64,000 bases of DNA. Source: an uncultured Gammaproteobacteria bacterium (lineage in GTDB: Bacteria > Pseudomonadota > Gammaproteobacteria > HK1). Below, one piece after another: positions 60,923-64,000 of the stretch. The first letter of the stretch is position 1; the number at the start of each line of letters is the position of its first letter. The notes below the pieces were generated by a model, which worked only from the letters and a program-made list of their open reading frames with translations, made no database searches and was not told the origin of the DNA. The stretch lies in assembly GCA_958295465.1 (NCBI GenBank), contig OY282353.1:4393001-4457000 (forward strand). Direction: 5' to 3'. Position numbers and translations under genes: made by a program.

Positions 60923-62879
60923 CCTGCTTGGGTATGCAGACTTGGAGATCGAACCCGATGTAGTCCGGTCCGAGCCGAGGTTCTGGGTGGGCCGTCTTGT
61001 GATCTGGAACAAACCGGGAGTCATGCTGCGTGAAATCAGACTACGCCCGGGCCTCAACATCATCTGGGCGCCTGACCCCGCTGACCGGGCCAGTACGTTG
61101 AATGAAGATGCCATCGTCGGTCATGGTAGCGGCAAAACACTGTTTTGCCGTTTGCTTCGATATTGCCTCGGAGAGGATCGCTTTGCACCGGATGAGCAAC
61201 GCGATCGTATCGTCCAGGCTTTCCCGGAAGGGAGGGTCGGTGCCGAAGTGGTGATTGATGGAATCAAATGGTCCGTGATCCGGCCAATTGGAACGGGACG
61301 GCACCATTTTGCCGTCAAGAACGTAGACCTGGATCAGGCAGCGAACGGGAGCCTCACAGCAACGGGTATCGAGCCGTTCCTCGATGCGATCGCAGCGAAC
61401 TTTCTACTCGACGATTTAATGAGAATTGCTGCTGGAGATCACTCCCGGGACGTGTGGCTGTCGGCACTTGCCTGGTTGTCTCGTGATCAGGAGTGCCGGT
61501 TCGACAAGCCTTTGGACTGGCGATCTGCGGATTCTAATTCCGGATCTCTAGTGCGCAACCTCTCGGTCCAACAACTTTTGGACACGCTGAGAGCGTTGAT
61601 TCGTGCTATCGTTCCAGAGGAGTATGCACTCCGTGCAGAAATCAGAAAACTGGAAAATGATCACGGAAAAGCCAGCCGAGACATTAACCGGACGGCATTG
61701 GAGGTAGACCGTATACGCTCCCGATTGATCAAAGCACTTCACTTGGATCACGAAGAGTTACTTCCGGGGCGGATGGCCGTAGATCCTCTACGAACATCCG
61801 CAAAATCCAATTTGGCTCGATTGGTCGGAGTCAATTTTGACGCAGATGTAGCCAATCTTGACGCATTACGCTCAGAAACTGATGTAGCACGGAAGCGAAT
61901 TAATGATTTGGAAAAGAATTTGTCTGTACTTAAAGCACAAGAGCCAGAAATTCAGTCACTGATTCGCCGTATCGAAGGGGAGTTACCGGCCGTGTCGGCT
62001 AGTGCTTACAACTCGAAGCACTTGATATGTCCAATTTGTGAAGTGCCTGTCGATCGAACACTGGCCGAAGGCTGCAAGCTGTCACACAAACTTCCGAATC
62101 TGACTGAGATCAGGGAACGATTGGCAAATCTGCAGAAGGAGCAGGCACAAGAACAGAACAGACTGAGGAAAAATCACAGCGAGCAAACCCGAATCACACG
62201 GGCGTTGAAGCCCGCGCGCGAACATGCTGATATTTTACATAAACGGCTGCGAACGACGGAACATGCGAGAGATACCCGGGTAGAGGATTGGTTCAAAGCT
62301 CGCCAGTTGATCGACGACGTCGAACGATTGAATCACCTATTGAACGAACAGGAACAGGCTCAAGTTTGCGCCAGCGCGATCGGAGAAGAAATTGAAACAA
62401 AACGTGGTCGAGCGGAAGCCTTCCGTGATGCTCAAGGAAATGTTTTCAATAAACTCTCCAGATTTTTTAACGCCATTATCCGAGAGGTTGTCGGAACGGA
62501 CGCTACGGGAACAATTTCACTCGACGGCAACGGTCTCCGATCATCCGTGGAATTGGGTGGTGAAAGAACAACTGCGGCTATCGAATCGCTCAAAGTCATC
62601 GCTTTTGATTTGGCGGTCATGTGCATGAGTATCGAGGGACGTACCCATCTACCTGCTTTTCTGATCCACGATAGTCCGCGTGAGGCCGATCTTGGTCTCA
62701 GCGTCTATCAACGGCTGTTTTACTTCACTTATAATTTGGAAACTGCGACTACACAGCCATTGTTTCAATACATAGTAACCACCACCACGAGTCCACCTGA
62801 TGAGCTGCGAAAAGAGCCTTGGCTATCGGAAACTCTCGGAGGTGTCGCAGCGGAAAGACTCATGAAGCGAGATCTGTAG
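60906..62879 (+). CDS. SMC/Rad50-like ATPase, DUF2326-type
   Basis: The product has 657 residues and starts 17 bases inside the methyltransferase gene. The P-loop is VGHGSGKTLFCRLL near 73-86. Two coiled-coil arms (about 225-350 and 395-500) flank a CPICEVPVDRT cysteine turn near 374, like the zinc hook of Rad50, although the partner cysteine arrangement differs. The C-terminal ATPase half has GGERTTAAIESLKVIAFDLA and the Walker B-like FLIHDSPREADLG near 583-595. DUF2326 ATPases are known from ABC-three-component and other defence loci. Base composition is lower in GC than the upstream operon genes. It is not a known DISARM subunit. Confidence 0.8.
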   Translation: MKKQLDLLGYADLEIEPDVVRSEPRFWVGRLVIWNKPGVMLREIRLRPGLNIIWAPDPADRASTLNEDAIVGHGSGKTLFCRLLRYCLGEDRFAPDEQRDRIVQAFPEGRVGAEVVIDGIKWSVIRPIGTGRHHFAVKNVDLDQAANGSLTATGIEPFLDAIAANFLLDDLMRIAAGDHSRDVWLSALAWLSRDQECRFDKPLDWRSADSNSGSLVRNLSVQQLLDTLRALIRAIVPEEYALRAEIRKLENDHGKASRDINRTALEVDRIRSRLIKALHLDHEELLPGRMAVDPLRTSAKSNLARLVGVNFDADVANLDALRSETDVARKRINDLEKNLSVLKAQEPEIQSLIRRIEGELPAVSASAYNSKHLICPICEVPVDRTLAEGCKLSHKLPNLTEIRERLANLQKEQAQEQNRLRKNHSEQTRITRALKPAREHADILHKRLRTTEHARDTRVEDWFKARQLIDDVERLNHLLNEQEQAQVCASAIGEEIETKRGRAEAFRDAQGNVFNKLSRFFNAIIREVVGTDATGTISLDGNGLRSSVELGGERTTAAIESLKVIAFDLAVMCMSIEGRTHLPAFLIHDSPREADLGLSVYQRLFYFTYNLETATTQPLFQYIVTTTTSPPDELRKEPWLSETLGGVAAERLMKRDL

Positions 62880-62948
62880 ATCTCCATATTTGGCGAGCGC
62901 CGTACGTGCCCGCTCATCGCGCATTGGGGTTACCTCGTTACGGACGAG

Positions 62949-63062
62949 CTACGCATCGACGCAACACCGTACTGCTTCCGCCATCGAGATCCCCACGCGT
63001 CGGGAATAGCGGGTCAGTTCCCGATGCTGGTCTTCGGTCAGATGTATCTGGGTACGTACCAT
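62949..63062 (-). pseudogene. Ribbon-helix-helix antitoxin remnant, 37 aa
   Basis: The ATG opens MVRTQIHLTEDQHRELTRYS and RRVGISMAEAVRCCVDA, a typical CopG/RHH antitoxin start, but TAG stops it at residue 38, where relatives continue for 30-50 more residues. No toxin gene follows on this strand. It probably lost its tail and partner. Confidence 0.6.
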
Positions 63063-63318
63063 GGCGTCATCCCTCTTTCAATGCGCACCGAAAATCAGAT
63101 CACCGGAACGTGGCCCCGGTGAATGCGCCAGCGGCGCAATTCGGCCAATTTCCGGCTATATCCGTAGTTCGGGCTCCTTGAATTACCTGATTATCCATAA
63201 TAATCAAAGAGTTGTGCGACTATCGGCTCATTCCGGCGTATTCCGGCGTATTCCGACCCACCCGATTTGCCCGATTGGCCCTTCCGTCCAGGTACGCCCC
63301 CGACCCGGCGATCTACGA
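63063..63318. other. Intergenic region, no gene seen
   Basis: The 256 bases contain an AT-rich patch (about 63180-63215) and a short tandem repeat of ATTCCGGCGT (about 63229-63256). No gene is supported. Confidence 0.45.
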
Positions 63319-64000
63319 TCACGAGCTACGACAGCCCTCGACCTCCGCCGCCGCCGCCGGCGCCAGCAACCACTCGCACGCAGCCTGGACCTCCACGTCC
63401 GCCGGCGCCTCGGCGGGAAGCCCGTCTCGCGTGAGCGTCAACAACCGCTTGCGGGCTTGCGGAAACAGAACGCCCCCGGCGGCGAGCGCGCGGAACTCGC
63501 GAGCGGCGGTCGCCGGATCGGAGAGATCCGCGCACACCTGAACCAGCTCCATGCCGCCGCCCGGGATCCGGGCCAGGAAGTCGACTTCGTAACCTTCCGG
63601 CGTGCGCAAATACGTGACGTCGAACCCTCGGCGCTCCAGCTCCACCAGGACCGCCGTCTCCAACGCATGGCCCGTATTCGCCCGTCCGGTGCGGTCGAAC
63701 ACCGGAATCAGCCCCGGATCGACGGGATATGCCTTGCGCGGATTCACCATGCGCTGGCGCTCCGAATTCGATTCCATCCACACGATCCGCACCAGAAAGC
63801 AATCCTCCAGATGCGAGAGAAGCTGGTGCAGGGTGTCCCGCGCGATCGCGAGGCCCTGTGACTTGAGCGCCCCGTGGAACTTCTCGACGCTGAACCGCGA
63901 CCCGGCGTTCCCCAGCAGATGCCGCACGAGCCAGCGCAGGCCCGCTACGTTGCGGACGTCGTGGCGTTCGACCACGTCGCGCAGCATCGCCACGTCGACG
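63319..64000 (-). CDS. ATP-binding protein of the AAA/DUF4143 family, C-terminal part (5' partial)
   Basis: The frame is open to the end of the window, so the N-terminal P-loop domain lies outside. The visible 226 residues show the DUF4143 region: VRHLLGNAGSRFSVEKFHGA, HQLLSHLEDCFLVRIV, LETAVLVELERRGFDVTYLR and YEVDFLARIPGGGMELVQVC. The last stretch is a PD-(D/E)XK-like fold with Asp (EVDFL) and Glu (MELVQVC). Such proteins are common, often multi-copy, AAA ATPases of unknown role. A 44-base piece of this gene also occurs at 34461-34504. Confidence 0.85.
   Translation of the reverse strand, partial: VDVAMLRDVVERHDVRNVAGLRWLVRHLLGNAGSRFSVEKFHGALKSQGLAIARDTLHQLLSHLEDCFLVRIVWMESNSERQRMVNPRKAYPVDPGLIPVFDRTGRANTGHALETAVLVELERRGFDVTYLRTPEGYEVDFLARIPGGGMELVQVCADLSDPATAAREFRALAAGGVLFPQARKRLLTLTRDGLPAEAPADVEVQAACEWLLAPAAAAEVEGCRSS

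Overview
The window is 64 kb of high-GC DNA from a Gram-negative bacterium, most likely a member of the Pseudomonadota. This is inferred from the ExbB/TolQ-type channel, a lipobox-bearing M48 protease, dipeptide, branched-chain amino acid and taurine/nitrate-type ABC importers, and a Rieske catabolic operon. No rRNA, tRNA or phage structural gene was seen. Many toxin-antitoxin remnants, defence genes and insertion sequences suggest a lifestyle with heavy DNA exchange; the species cannot be named from sequence alone.

Layout. (1) 1-5.7 kb, plus strand: a tightly packed operon with a coiled-coil/PEGA protein (partial), a membrane-anchored PEGA plus FGE-sulfatase protein, a 54-aa membrane peptide, an ExbB/TolQ-like proton channel and two membrane-anchored VWA proteins whose single helix resembles that of ExbD. 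(2) 5.8-20.6 kb, minus strand: an M48 lipoprotein protease, then a dipeptide ABC importer whose permeases, binding protein and M20 amidohydrolase are separated from its two ATPases by a complete liv-type importer. The LivM of that importer is fused to an alpha/beta hydrolase. (3) 20.9-34.1 kb: a small orphan gene, a frameshifted dimethylglycine/sarcosine dehydrogenase-like gene followed by stray gene fragments, an SDR, then a divergent VOC dioxygenase and a ten-kb operon (Rieske oxygenase, ABC importer, cupin, SDR, hydrolase, TPP enzyme) that looks like uptake and breakdown of an aromatic or related organic acid.

(4) 34.1-64 kb: a defence island. Toxin-antitoxin and nuclease remnants border a DISARM-like core: a 1927-aa DUF1998 helicase with a C-terminal nuclease-like tail (36.5-42.3 kb), a DrmD-like SNF2 helicase (44.4-47.8 kb), a 1758-aa Eco57I-type adenine methyltransferase (52.7-60.9 kb) and a translationally coupled SMC/Rad50-like DUF2326-type ATPase (60.9-62.9 kb). 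The methyltransferase is split by an IS4-family element that itself carries an IS1380-family element; the 9-bp target duplication shows that the frame is intact once the insertion is removed. Between the SNF2 helicase and the methyltransferase sits a minus-strand NYN nuclease plus NACHT NTPase operon, flanked by two diverged copies of the helicase/methyltransferase junction. The NYN gene is broken by a second copy of the same IS4 element.

The strongest candidates for undescribed biology are the DISARM-like set with a fused helicase and a coupled SMC-like ATPase, the NYN-NACHT cargo module, and the ExbB / ExbD-like-VWA / PEGA-FGE envelope system at the left end. Repeats are a second theme: in-frame 75-bp repeats and a hairpin array inside the helicase gene, and diverged duplicates of gene 3' ends just downstream of several genes.
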